DNA from: Conyzicola nivalis_A | GTDB taxonomy: Bacteria > Actinomycetota > Actinomycetes > Actinomycetales > Microbacteriaceae | Assembly: GCF_040548875.1 (NCBI RefSeq) | Contig: NZ_JBEPSJ010000002.1 | Span: forward strand, 124,001-188,000 | Direction: 5' to 3' | Length of the DNA: 64,000 nucleotides | Shown: in pieces, positions 1-8,600 of the stretch | Position numbering within the stretch: position 1 is the stretch's first letter | Layout: every line of letters begins with the position of its first letter | The notes under the pieces: model-generated | What the model saw: the letters and a program-made list of their open reading frames with translations, nothing else | The model's database searches: none | What the model was told of the DNA's origin: nothing | Made by a program: the position numbers and the translations under genes

Positions 1-635
1 ATCGGCAGCACGACGCCGTCGTTCAACGGGTCGACGAACTTGTTCGAGTGCCAGCTCGTGGCGAGCGGCCCGGTCTCGGCCTCGCCGTCGCCGACGACCG
101 TGGCGACGAGCAGGTCGGGGTTGTCGAACGCAGCGCCGTAGGCGTGGCTGAGCGAGTAGCCGAGCTCGCCGCCCTCGTGGATCGACCCGGGCGTCTCGGG
201 GGCGACGTGGCTCGGGATGCCGCCGGGGAATGAGAACTGGCGGAACAGCCGGCGCACCCCGTCTTCGGTCTTCTCGATCGTGTTGTAGATCTCGCTGTAG
301 GTGCCGTCGAGGTAGGCGTTCGCGACCATGCCCGGCCCGCCGTGGCCGGGGCCGGTGATGTAGATCGCGTTGAGGTCGCGCTCCTGGATCACGCGGTTCA
401 GGTGCGCGTAGATGAAGTTAAGACCGGGGGTGGTTCCCCAGTGGCCGAGCAGGCGTGGCTTGATGTGCTCCTTGGTCAGCGGCACCCTGAGCAGCGGGTT
501 GTCGAGCAGGTAGATCTGCCCGACCGAGAGGTAGTTGGCCGCCCGCCACCACGTGTTCAGCCGCTCGAGCGACTCCGCGTCGATCTCGCGCGGGTCGCGG
601 TGCTGCCAGGGGGCGGAGACTGTCAGGGCGGTCAT
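1..635 (-). CDS. xfp: Phosphoketolase, N-terminal part (runs off the window)
   Basis: Thiamine-diphosphate enzyme that phosphorolytically cleaves xylulose 5-phosphate and/or fructose 6-phosphate to acetyl phosphate plus glyceraldehyde 3-phosphate or erythrose 4-phosphate, in the cytoplasm. About 211 residues are visible, starting at the ATG at 633-635. The translation contains family blocks such as WWRAANYLSVGQIYL, GHWGTTPGLNFIYAHLNR, GPGHGGPGM and VVGDGEAETGPLA; the GDGEAE block belongs to the cofactor-binding region. Phosphoketolases are about 790-820 residues, so roughly three quarters lie beyond position 1. The gene is absent from simple closed-frame searches because it has no stop in the window. 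A GGGAC-N4-GTCCC dyad lies 64-77 bp upstream of the start. The family assignment is secure; substrate preference cannot be read from this fragment. Confidence 0.95.
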   Translation of the reverse strand, partial: MTALTVSAPWQHRDPREIDAESLERLNTWWRAANYLSVGQIYLLDNPLLRVPLTKEHIKPRLLGHWGTTPGLNFIYAHLNRVIQERDLNAIYITGPGHGGPGMVANAYLDGTYSEIYNTIEKTEDGVRRLFRQFSFPGGIPSHVAPETPGSIHEGGELGYSLSHAYGAAFDNPDLLVATVVGDGEAETGPLATSWHSNKFVDPLNDGVVLP

Positions 636-698
636 GACTACCTTTCGTCGAAGAATGGTGATGCCCTCAGGTTCGCACTAATCCGCCGCGGCTGGCTA

Positions 699-712
699 GG
701 GACGAACGTCCC
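699..712. promoter_or_regulatory. Perfect dyad GGGACGAACGTCCC upstream of xfp, resembling a DosR/DevR box
   Basis: The arms GGGAC and GTCCC are separated by four bases, the same geometry as the actinobacterial dormancy-regulator consensus (GGGAC TWWA GTCCC). The dyad extends one more pair on each side (A/T). It lies 64 bp upstream of the phosphoketolase start and 18 bp past the stop of the membrane protein gene at 731-1447, so it could instead be a weak terminator for that gene. No regulator gene is visible nearby. Confidence 0.4.
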
Positions 713-730
713 TGTTCACGGCTTCGTCGC

Positions 731-1447
731 TCATCGCGCCGTCGCCGTCGTCGTGATCACGCTGGCGCCGTCCCAGGTGACCGAGAGATTGTCGCCCAGT
801 CCGAGCTGGAGGCCGTACTGCAGGAAGTCGCTGCTGCTCGTGCACGAACCCCCGCTTCCGCCCTGCACGAGATCCTCGACGATCAGGCAGAAGCTCGCGT
901 CGGAGTTCTTGGCCGCCCAGATATTCTCCGACTCGGTCGACTGCAGGAGCCGTGTTGAGGCGGCCTCGATCTGCATGCCGTCGACGAGATCGGCGGGGGC
1001 GCGGTCCCGGTCGGCCTGAGCGGAGCCGAGCAGTCGCTGGGCGGCGCCGAGATTGCCGGGAACGAGCACGGGCTGCACCGGCGTCTCGCCCTCCGCGCGC
1101 GTCGGCGCGGCGCCGTCGCCGTCGGCTGCCTTCGGCGACACGAGCGCAAGTCCGCCCGCGCCGACGAACACCCCGACGACGAGAGCCGCCAGAGACGGAA
1201 CGACCCATCCGCGCGACCGCGTGACGGCGGGCGAGGGTTGGATATCGTCGGTCTGGGGCGGATGCGCCTCGCCGGCCACCGGCTCGTCGACCGGCGCGGA
1301 TTCGAGGTCGCCGACGCCTTCGCGTTTCTCCAGCTCCCGTCGCGCGGCGGCGGCACGCCTCTCCTCCTCGACCGAGCCCGTGCGTCCGTAGCCGATGCGC
1401 CGCAGCTCGTCGAGGCGCGCGCTGTGATCGTCGTCGTCGGTCGTCAT
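731..1447 (-). CDS. Single-pass membrane protein of unknown function, paralogue 1 of 3
   Basis: 238 residues. The N-terminal cytoplasmic part is charged and carries LRRIGYGRTGSVEEERR (about residues 15-31). A proline-rich linker follows, then one predicted transmembrane helix (about 81-104) and an extracytoplasmic C-terminal domain. That domain ends with WAAKNSDASFCLIVEDL, a second Cys (GGSCTSSSDF) and a terminal SVTWDGASV strand. The same order (charged motif, helix, W(V/A)A..., two Cys, closing WDG/WNG) recurs in the proteins at 2625-3569 and 3643-4527, so the three are diverged paralogues. The conserved pair of cysteines could form a disulfide outside the membrane. No known domain was recognised. 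A butanediol dehydrogenase gene on the other strand separates this copy from the other two. Confidence 0.75.
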   Translation of the reverse strand: MTTDDDDHSARLDELRRIGYGRTGSVEEERRAAAARRELEKREGVGDLESAPVDEPVAGEAHPPQTDDIQPSPAVTRSRGWVVPSLAALVVGVFVGAGGLALVSPKAADGDGAAPTRAEGETPVQPVLVPGNLGAAQRLLGSAQADRDRAPADLVDGMQIEAASTRLLQSTESENIWAAKNSDASFCLIVEDLVQGGSGGSCTSSSDFLQYGLQLGLGDNLSVTWDGASVITTTATAR

Positions 1448-1486
1448 GCGCCGAGGTTATCGCAATCGAGGGTTTCTCGAACATGC

Positions 1487-1499
1487 GGGACCTTGTCCC
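1487..1499. promoter_or_regulatory. Dyad GGGAC-CTT-GTCCC upstream of the butanediol dehydrogenase gene
   Basis: Perfect GGGAC/GTCCC arms as in the xfp-proximal dyad, but with a 3-base spacer instead of 4. It lies 74-86 bp upstream of the ATG at 1573, a distance similar to that of the xfp dyad from its gene. The shifted spacing weakens the match to the DosR/DevR consensus. Confidence 0.28.
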
Positions 1500-1572
1500 C
1501 TGTCGCGCCTCGCGCGAGGCGGGGAGCATGGAAGTGCAGCGCGAAGCGCGTTCATCGACGAAGGAGCACCTC

Positions 1573-2628
1573 ATGAAGGCAGCACGATTCCACGGCCCAC
1601 AGGACATCCGCATCGAAGACATCGCCGAACCCGAACTGCGCGCGGGCGCCGTCGCGATCGATGTCGCGTGGTGCGGCATCTGCGGCACCGACCTGCACGA
1701 GTTTCTCGAGGGCCCGATCTTCATCCCGGCGGCCGGGCACCCGCATCCGCTCTCCCACGAGGAGGAACCCGTCACCCTCGGCCACGAGTTCTCGGGAACC
1801 GTCACCGCACTCGGCGAGGGCGTCGACGACCTGACCGTGGGCGAGAACGTCGTCGTCGAGCCGTACTTCGTCTGCAACGAGTGCGCCCCGTGCCTGGCCG
1901 GCAACTACCACCTGTGCGTGAAGATGGGCTTCATCGGGCTCGCGGGCGGTGGCGGCGGCCTCAGCGAGAAGGTCGTCGTCGACCGTCGCTGGGTGCACCC
2001 GATCGGCGACATCCCCCTCGACGAGGCAGCACTCATCGAGCCGCTCTCGGTCGGGCACCACGCCTTCGTACGCAGCGGCGCCGGAGCCGGCGACGTCGCG
2101 CTGATCGGCGGCGCGGGCCCGATCGGCCTGCTGCTGGCCGCGGTGCTCAAGGCCGAGGGCCTCACCGTGATCATGTCGGAGCTCAGCGCCGCCCGCAAAG
2201 AGAAGGCTCTCTCCACCGGCGTGGCCGACCACGTGATCGACCCGAGCACCGAGAACCTGGCCGAGCGGGTGCGAGAGCTCACCGGCGGCGTCGGCGCCGA
2301 CGTGTGCTTCGAGTGCACGAGCGTGAACGTGGTGCTCGACCAGCTGTTCGACGCGGTCAAGCCGGCCGGAGTGATCGTGAACGTGTCGATCTGGAGCAAG
2401 CCGGCCGTGATCGACATGCAGAAGCTCGTGCTCAAGGAGATCGACCTGCGCGGCACCATCGCCTACGTGCGCGACCACGCGGCGACCATCAAGCTGGTGC
2501 AAGACGGCAAGGTCACGCTCGCGCCGTTCATCACCTCGCGCATCGGCCTCGACGACCTCATCGACTCGGGCTTCGACACGCTGATCAATCACAACGAGAC
2601 CGCGGTGAAGATCGTCGTGCACCCCTAG
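1573..2628 (+). CDS. bdhA: Zinc-dependent 2,3-butanediol dehydrogenase-like alcohol dehydrogenase
   Basis: 351-residue medium-chain dehydrogenase predicted to interconvert acetoin and 2,3-butanediol with NAD(H). Visible signatures are CGICGTDLHEFLEGPIF (catalytic zinc Cys near residue 37), GHEFSGTV, a cysteine cluster CNECAPCLAGNYHLC for the structural zinc, GFIGLAGGGGGLSE, and the Rossmann motif GGAGPIGLLLAAVLKAEG. The GLAGGGGGLSE and GPIFIP blocks are characteristic of (R,R)-butanediol dehydrogenases. The ATG at 1573 was chosen because AAGGAG lies at 1561-1566 and MKAARFHG matches the family start; the reading frame is open further upstream. It ends tail-to-tail with the next gene, the two stop codons sharing CTAG at 2625-2628. 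Related sorbitol or threonine dehydrogenase activities remain possible. Confidence 0.85.
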   Translation: MKAARFHGPQDIRIEDIAEPELRAGAVAIDVAWCGICGTDLHEFLEGPIFIPAAGHPHPLSHEEEPVTLGHEFSGTVTALGEGVDDLTVGENVVVEPYFVCNECAPCLAGNYHLCVKMGFIGLAGGGGGLSEKVVVDRRWVHPIGDIPLDEAALIEPLSVGHHAFVRSGAGAGDVALIGGAGPIGLLLAAVLKAEGLTVIMSELSAARKEKALSTGVADHVIDPSTENLAERVRELTGGVGADVCFECTSVNVVLDQLFDAVKPAGVIVNVSIWSKPAVIDMQKLVLKEIDLRGTIAYVRDHAATIKLVQDGKVTLAPFITSRIGLDDLIDSGFDTLINHNETAVKIVVHP

Positions 2629-3569
2629 GGACCCTCGGGCCCCACGGTGACGTAGACGTGCGCGCCGTCCCACGCCGCCTCGATGCTGGGGGTTCCCGCC
2701 ACGCCCTGGTTGAGCGAGACCGTCGCCCCGTGCAATACGAACATGTCGGGTGGCGAGCAGGAGGCAGCGAACGAGTTCGCCGCGCCGATCGTGACGACGA
2801 CGCACAGCCCGCCGTCGTCGTCGCGGGCCACCCACGTCGTTCCGGTGCCCGCCCCGCCCGCGGCGAGCCGCGTCGTCGAGGGGTCGATGTCTTCGAACTG
2901 CAGGTCGACGAGGTCGGTCTGCGTCTGCGGCTGGGCGAGCCAGCGCTCCGCCGCCTCGAGGTCTCCGGGTCGCAGCGCGCCGGCCTCGACGGGCTCGGGC
3001 GGCAGCAGGCCCTCGCCGGCGGCGAAGTCGGCGACAGGGTCGGGGGCGTCTTCGGTGAACAGCAGCGGAAGCGCGACCGCGGCGACCGCGATCCCCAGCG
3101 CGAACGCCCCGACGGGCAGCGCGAGTCGTCTCCAGAGCGAGGGCGGGCGGATGTCTCCCGCCGCGACCTCCACTCCGGGTTCCTGGCCTGAGACGGGCAC
3201 GGGAGCGGCCGCGGTGGGCGCGGCCAGCACCGCGGTGACGGCGGCGGTCAGCGCGGCCTTGCGCGCATGGTGTGCCCGCTCGAGTGCGATGAGGGACGCG
3301 TGGGCCTCCGCCGCCCGCGCCTCGTCCTCGGGCGAGTTCGTGCGGTCGAAGGCCACCCGGCGCAGGTCGTCGAGCTCGCGGCGGCGGGCGGCGCGAGCCG
3401 CGGCATCCGGCAGCACCCGCCGACGCAACGCGGCCACGGCGTCGCCCTCGGCTGCGTCGCCGGCATCGACCCCGGCTGCGTAGGACTCCTCGAACACCCC
3501 GCGCGCCCGCGCATCCGACTCGACCAGTGCGAGCGCCCGTCGCGCGTCCTCGGCTGATGCTGCGCTCAT
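2625..3569 (-). CDS. Single-pass membrane protein of unknown function, paralogue 2 of 3
   Basis: 314 residues from the ATG at 3567-3569; a GTG at 3600-3602 would add 11 residues. The ATG was preferred because MSAASAEDARRALALVES aligns with the start of the neighbouring paralogue. The N-terminal half is rich in Ala, Arg and Glu (probably helical) and contains LRRVAFDRTNSPEDEARAAEA at about residues 69-89. One membrane helix lies at about 149-171. The outer domain carries TWVARDDDGGLCVVV, a second Cys (ASCSPPDM) and the closing EAAWDGAHVYV. The layout matches the genes at 731-1447 and 3643-4527. Only 73 bp separate its start from the stop of the next copy, so the two may be co-transcribed. Function unknown. 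Confidence 0.72.
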   Translation of the reverse strand: MSAASAEDARRALALVESDARARGVFEESYAAGVDAGDAAEGDAVAALRRRVLPDAAARAARRRELDDLRRVAFDRTNSPEDEARAAEAHASLIALERAHHARKAALTAAVTAVLAAPTAAAPVPVSGQEPGVEVAAGDIRPPSLWRRLALPVGAFALGIAVAAVALPLLFTEDAPDPVADFAAGEGLLPPEPVEAGALRPGDLEAAERWLAQPQTQTDLVDLQFEDIDPSTTRLAAGGAGTGTTWVARDDDGGLCVVVTIGAANSFAASCSPPDMFVLHGATVSLNQGVAGTPSIEAAWDGAHVYVTVGPEGP

Positions 3570-3642
3570 CGCGACCCCCGTCTCGTCGTAGCGTTCACTC
3601 ACTGTAGCGGCGCGTGCGGCTTTTCGAGCCGCGGGTTCCGCC

Positions 3643-4527
3643 CTATCGCTGGCTGAGCACGACGCGCACCTGGGGTCCGTTCCAGTCGGCGGTGAGCACG
3701 TTCGACGCGACCGACAACCCGCTCTGCTCGAAGTCGCCGGCGACGGCGCACGTGCCGTTGGTCACCTGCGAGAACGTGTCGGTGGTCTCGAGGCAGAGTT
3801 TTCCGTCGACCTGTTTGGCCACCCAGACCCGGGCGATCGGGCTGCTGTGCACGAGCCGCACGCTGCCGCGGTCGAACTCGGGACGCAGCTCGCCGACGCC
3901 CACGAGGTCTTCGTCGGTCTGCTCGCGCTCGAACCACACCTCGGCCGCCGACAGGTCGCCGGGCTCGGAGACGCCGTCGGGCCGGTCGCCCAAGAAGTAC
4001 TCGATCGGCGACGGGCTGCGCGAGGCGGATACCGCGGCCGGCAGCTCGTCGGAGCCCTGCCAGGCCCAGACCGCGCTGGTCGCGGCGACGCCGACGACGA
4101 GCGCGACGGCGGCGGGGACGAGCCAGGGCGCCCGGCGTGGTCTCGCAGGCTCCTCCGGGTCGTCGCTCTGCACCGAGTCATCGGGATCGCTCGCGACCGG
4201 CGGATGCGCCCGCGGTTCGAGCGCGGCGTCGATCGCGCGGTCGAGGGCCGCGCGGCTCGCCCGGGTCTCCTCCTCGAGGGCCGCGAGGTCGCGGCGGGCC
4301 AGCTCGGCGGCGGCCTCCTCCTCCGCGGTGTTCGTGCGGTCGAAGGCGACCCGGCGCAGCCGCTCGACCTCGGCGTCGCGCGCGGCGTCGGCCGTGGCAT
4401 CCGGCCGCACCTCCCGGCGCAGCACCGCGACCGGGTCGCCCGGCCGCCCGTAGGCGGCGGCGAAGCGGGCACGCGCCGCCGGGTCGCGGTCGACGGCCTC
4501 GAGTGCTCGGCTGGCGCGATCGGTCAT
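3643..4527 (-). CDS. Single-pass membrane protein of unknown function, paralogue 3 of 3
   Basis: 294 residues. The N-terminal region contains LRRVAFDRTNTAEEEAAAELA (about 57-77), nearly identical to the motif of the copy at 2625-3569. The membrane helix is at about 134-156. The outer domain has RVWVAKQVDGKLCLETTD, a second Cys in NGTCAVAGDF, and ends LTADWNGPQVRVVL. The shared cytoplasmic FDRTN motif is better conserved than the outer domain, which suggests a common inner partner and diversified outer surfaces; that reading is inference. It is the most upstream gene of the pair 4527-2625 and is followed on its 5' side by a region of palindromic repeats. Confidence 0.75.
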   Translation of the reverse strand: MTDRASRALEAVDRDPAARARFAAAYGRPGDPVAVLRREVRPDATADAARDAEVERLRRVAFDRTNTAEEEAAAELARRDLAALEEETRASRAALDRAIDAALEPRAHPPVASDPDDSVQSDDPEEPARPRRAPWLVPAAVALVVGVAATSAVWAWQGSDELPAAVSASRSPSPIEYFLGDRPDGVSEPGDLSAAEVWFEREQTDEDLVGVGELRPEFDRGSVRLVHSSPIARVWVAKQVDGKLCLETTDTFSQVTNGTCAVAGDFEQSGLSVASNVLTADWNGPQVRVVLSQR

Positions 4528-4658
4528 GCGCGAAGCTTATTCGCGTGGGCCGCGCTCGCGCGAGAACCCGCCCCCGCCCCGGTGCGGAACCCGCACTGCC
4601 GCGCCGGCGCTGCCCGGACCGCGGGCCGGGCGCTGATCGCACGGCGCACCCCCACCGA

Positions 4659-4710
4659 CTTGCGCCGTTTGGGGCACTTCTGTGGTCAATCTGCCCCAAT
4701 TGACGCAGAT
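4659..4710. repeat. Palindromic intergenic element, TGCGCC/GGGGC family, copy 1
   Basis: Left arm TTGCGCCGTTTGGGGCA at 4660-4676 and right arm TGCCCCAATTGACGCAGA at 4692-4709 pair imperfectly around a 15-base loop. It lies in the 322-bp gap (4528-4849) between two genes that both read leftward. Related elements are at 4761-4815 and 52116-52165. Confidence 0.7.
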
Positions 4711-4760
4711 CGATGGTTGGCCCGGCACTGGCGCCGCTGCACAAGCGGGCCGCGCCAGAT

Positions 4761-4815
4761 GATCTGCGCCGAATGGGGCGTTCGACCGGCCGTACTGCCC
4801 CGATTGGCGCAGATC
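4761..4815. repeat. Palindromic intergenic element, TGCGCC/GGGGC family, copy 2
   Basis: Left arm GATCTGCGCCGAATGGGGC at 4761-4779 and right arm GCCCCGATTGGCGCAGATC at 4797-4815, with a 17-base loop; 16 of 19 positions can pair. It shares arm sequence with the neighbour at 4659-4710. The rest of the 4528-4849 gap shows no gene. Confidence 0.75.
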
Positions 4816-4849
4816 GCTGCGGGCGGCGGGGCGAGCCTGTTGCAGCGAG

Positions 4850-5515
4850 CTACTCGACGACGAGCCCGACGTAGGCGGCGAGCACGGGCGCGAGCAGGCT
4901 CAGCTGGTAGTCGTCGACGGTGACGCCGCGCAGCCCCTCGAGTCCGTTGATCGTGGAGAACTCCGAGCCGCGGATATCGACGTTGACGCTGCGCGCGCCG
5001 GTGAGGTCGAGGGTTCCGATGCGGCAGTTGCGGATCGCGACGCGGTCGCCGCGGATGCCTCCCAGATCGAGTTCGCCGAGCTGGGTGTCTTCGATCAGCA
5101 CGTTCGTGAGGCGCGAGCTGCGCAGGTTGAGGTAGTCGATCTTGCCGCCGCGGATATGCACGGCGTTAAGGTCGGCGTCGAACAGCTCGGCCGAGCCCCA
5201 GCGCGGGCTCTGCACGAGCGTGTCGCGCCAGGTCGTGCGTCCCGCCGAGAGGGTTGGGGCGAAGGAGGCGGTCAGCTGGCTGTCGACGAACCGGGCTCCG
5301 CGCAGCCGGGTGCTCGTGAGGGTGACCGCGTCGAACGCGCACTGGATGAAGCTCACACCGCTGAGGTCGTAGTCGGAGAGGTCGGCGTCGGAGTAGCGCT
5401 CGCCCTCGCGCTCGTCGCTCGGCCGCAGTCCCGTCGCGTCGACGTCGACCAGGTTGCCGGGCTCGGTAAGCCCGAGAACGGGCGGCTGGGTGCCTGTGGG
5501 GCGGGGCTTGGCCAT
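4850..5515 (-). CDS. Pentapeptide-repeat protein
   Basis: 221 residues with a run of degenerate A(D/N)LXX-type pentapeptides, for example YSDADLSDYDLSGVSF, TSTRLRGARFVDSQL, AELFDADLNAVHIRG and IGTLDLTGARSVNVDI, predicted to form a right-handed quadrilateral beta-helix. Members of this fold include DNA-gyrase-protecting mimics, but most are of unknown role and nothing here singles out gyrase. No signal peptide. The ATG at 5513-5515 is preceded by an AAGGAAA ribosome-binding site. A longer open frame upstream (MTSLRQAQGPDRL) is encoded by the dispersed CTGAGCCTGTCGAAG repeat and was rejected as the start. Confidence 0.8.
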   Translation of the reverse strand: MAKPRPTGTQPPVLGLTEPGNLVDVDATGLRPSDEREGERYSDADLSDYDLSGVSFIQCAFDAVTLTSTRLRGARFVDSQLTASFAPTLSAGRTTWRDTLVQSPRWGSAELFDADLNAVHIRGGKIDYLNLRSSRLTNVLIEDTQLGELDLGGIRGDRVAIRNCRIGTLDLTGARSVNVDIRGSEFSTINGLEGLRGVTVDDYQLSLLAPVLAAYVGLVVE

Positions 5516-5535
5516 GGGGGTTTCCTTGGGTTTTC

Positions 5536-5614
5536 GGTCCCTGAGCCTGTCCGGCCCCTGAGCCTGTCGAAGGGACGTCACCCGCTCGGGCGCTTCGATA
5601 GGCTCAGCGACCGG
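5536..5614. repeat. CTGAGCCTGTCGAAG-type repeat cluster between the pentapeptide gene and mfd
   Basis: Two direct copies of a (GG)CCCTGAGCCTGTC core at about 5536-5575 are followed by an inverted copy GCTTCGATAGGCTCAGCGACC at about 5591-5612, so the block can fold into a hairpin. The same core occurs inside five coding sequences in this window. Confidence 0.8.
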
Positions 5615-5616
5615 GA

Positions 5617-8600
5617 TCAGGCGGCGGGGGTCGCGTCGGCGAGCTCGGCGCCGAAGATGGCGACGAGCAGCGTGCTCGTCCAGGCGATGAGGTCGGCGTC
5701 GTCGAGCGGCTCGCCGTTGATGCGCGGCATCGGCACTGCGACGCTCGCGTTGGCCGCGAAGTACTTCGACCCCGGGTACATGCGCTGCAGGCGGATCTGG
5801 ATCGAGTCGGCCAGGGCGACGCCCGCGATGCGGATGTTGCCGCCCATCGCGACGACCTCGCTGAGCCCGGCCTTGACCGCCATGCGTCGCAGCCGCGAGA
5901 CGGCGATGAGGTTGGCGACCTGCTCGGGCGGCTCGCCGTAGCGGTCGGTCAGCTCTTCGAGCACCAGGTCGATCTGCTCGGGGCTCGACGCAGGCGCCGA
6001 CGCGGTCGACAGCTTCTGGTACGCCTCGAGCCGCAGCCGCTCGCTCTCGACGTACTCTTCGGGAATATGCGCATCCACCGGCAGTTCGAGCCGCAGCTCG
6101 GTCTGCCCCTCGGCGACGTCTCCCCTGAAGGTCGACACGGCCTCGCCGATCATGCGCAGGTAGAGGTCGAAGCCGACGCCGGCGATGTGGCCGCTCTGCT
6201 CGCCGCCGAGCAGGTTTCCGGCACCGCGGATCTCGAGGTCGCGCAGTGCGATCTGCATGCCCGCACCGAGCTCGTTGTTCGCGGCGATCGTGGAGAGGCG
6301 CTCGTGCGCGGTCTCCGACAGCGGCTTCATCTCGTCGTAGAGGAAGTAGGCGTAGGCCCGCTCGCGGCCACGGCCGACCCGGCCACGCAGCTGGTGCAGC
6401 TGGCTGAGGCCGTACTTGTCGGCGCGGTCGATGATGAGCGTGTTGGCGTTGGCGATGTCGAGGCCGGTCTCGACGATCGTCGTCGAGACGAGCACGTCGA
6501 ACTTGCGTTCCCAGAAGTCGACCATGACCTGCTCGAGCACCGACTCGGGAAGCTGCCCGTGGGCGATCGCGATGCGCGCCTCGGGAACGAGTTCGGCGAG
6601 CTGCGCCGCGACGCGGTTGATGGATGACACGCGGTTGTGAACGAAGAACACCTGGCCCTCGCGCAGAAGCTCGCGGCGGATCGCGGCCGACACCTGCTTG
6701 TCGCTGTACGGGCCGACGAAGGAGAGGATCGGGTGACGGTCTTCGGGCGGGGTGGCGAGCGTCGACATCTCGCGGATTCCGGTGACCGCCATCTCGAGCG
6801 TGCGCGGAATCGGTGTGGCCGTCATCGCGAGGATGTCGACGTTCATCTTGAGCTTCTTGAGGGCGTCTTTGTGCTCGACGCCGAACCGCTGCTCCTCGTC
6901 GATGATGACGAGTCCGAGGTCTTTAAAGGCGATACTCTGGCTGAGCAAGCGGTGCGTTCCGATGACCACGTCCACCGTGCCATCCGCCAGCCCGGCGATC
7001 GTCTCTTTCGATTCCTTGTCGGTCTGGAACCGGCTCAGCGCCCGCAGGTGAACCGGGAATCCGGCGAAGCGCTCGGCGAAGGTCTCGAGGTGCTGGCGCA
7101 CGAGCAGCGTGGTCGGCACGATCATCGCAACCTGCTTGCCGTCTTGCACCGCCTTGAACGCGGCGCGCACCGCGACCTCGGTCTTGCCGTAGCCGACGTC
7201 GCCGGAGAGCAGGCGGTCCATCGGGATGGGCCGCTCCATGTCGGCCTTCACCTCGTCGATCGTGGTGAGCTGGTCGGCGGTCTCGGCGAACGGGAACGCG
7301 TCTTCGAGCTCGCGCTGCCAGGGTGTGTCCTTCGGGAAGGCGTGGCCCTTCGATGCCATGCGCGCCGAGTACAGCTTGACGAGCTCGACCGCGATGTCGC
7401 GCACGGCCTTGCGCGCCTTGTTCTTGGCATTCGACCAGTCGCTGCCGCCCATCTTGCTGAGGTTCGGCGCCTCGCCGCCGACGTAGCGGCTGAGCAGGTC
7501 GAGCTGGTCGGTGGGTACATACAGCTTGTCGCCGGGGAGTCCGCGCTTGTTGGGGGCGTACTCGATGACGAGGAACTCGCGGCTGCGCTTGACGGCGTTG
7601 CGTCCGCCGGAGCTGACCTCGCGCTGCACGAGCTCGACGAACTTACCGATTCCGTGGGTCTGGTGCACGACGAAGTCGCCGGTCTTGAGCTGCAGCGGGT
7701 CGACGACGTTCTTACGGCGGCTGGCGAGCTTCTTCACCTGGCGGGCGTCGTAGCCGACCGCACGTCCGTAGAACTCGCTCTCGTTGATCAGCGCGAACTT
7801 GATCTCGGGGATCTCGAAGCCGTGCTCGGCGGATGCCTTGAGCGCGTAGGCGACGCCGGGTTCGAGAGCGGTCCCTGAGCCTGTCGCGGTCCCTGAGCCT
7901 GTCGCGGTCCCTGAACCTGTCGAAGGGAACTCCTCCACGATCCGCCCCGACAGCTCGCGCTCGGCGAGCACGTCGACGGCTCGCTCGACGAGGCCCTGGC
8001 CGCGGGCGACGATCGTTACGGTCCACCCGTCGTGGAGCAGCTGCTCGACGTGGTCGATCGCTCCCGTGGGCTGGCCGGCGAAGCTCGGAACGCTCGTCGC
8101 GTCGATGCGCACGTAGGTGTCGTCGGCGTCGAGCGTGGCGGCGACCTGGGACTCGAGCGCGTCGGTGACGGCGCCGCTGTCGAACGAGCTCATCGTCCAC
8201 CAGGCGCGCTTGCCGGCAGACTCGCGCAGCGCGTTGAGCGTGACGAAGTCTCCCGCGTTGAGGTCGATCGGTGCCTGGGCGCCGGCCGTCGCGGCGTTCC
8301 AGGCGGCGGCGAGAAACTCCTGGTTGGTCTCGACGAGACTCACGGCGCGCGTCGCGACCTTCTCGGGCGACAGCACGACGACCGCGGCCTCGGCGGGCAG
8401 GTAGTGGGTCAGCGGAACGAGCCGGTCGAGCAGCGCGGGCGCGAGCGACTCCATGCCGTCGACGGGGATGCCCTCGCTGATCTTCGCGAGCATCTGGGCG
8501 AGACCCGGAAACTCGTGCTGCATCTCGCGGGCCCTCTGGCGAACGGCGGGGCTGAGCAGCAGCTCGCGGCTCGGCGGCAGCTGCGCGTGGGTGACCGTCT

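Noticed and set aside
4659..4815. Rho-independent terminators as an explanation of the TGCGCC palindromes
   Set aside because: They have internal loops of 15-17 bases, no U-tracts, occur in tandem, and share arm sequence with a distant copy at 52116, so a repeat family fits better.
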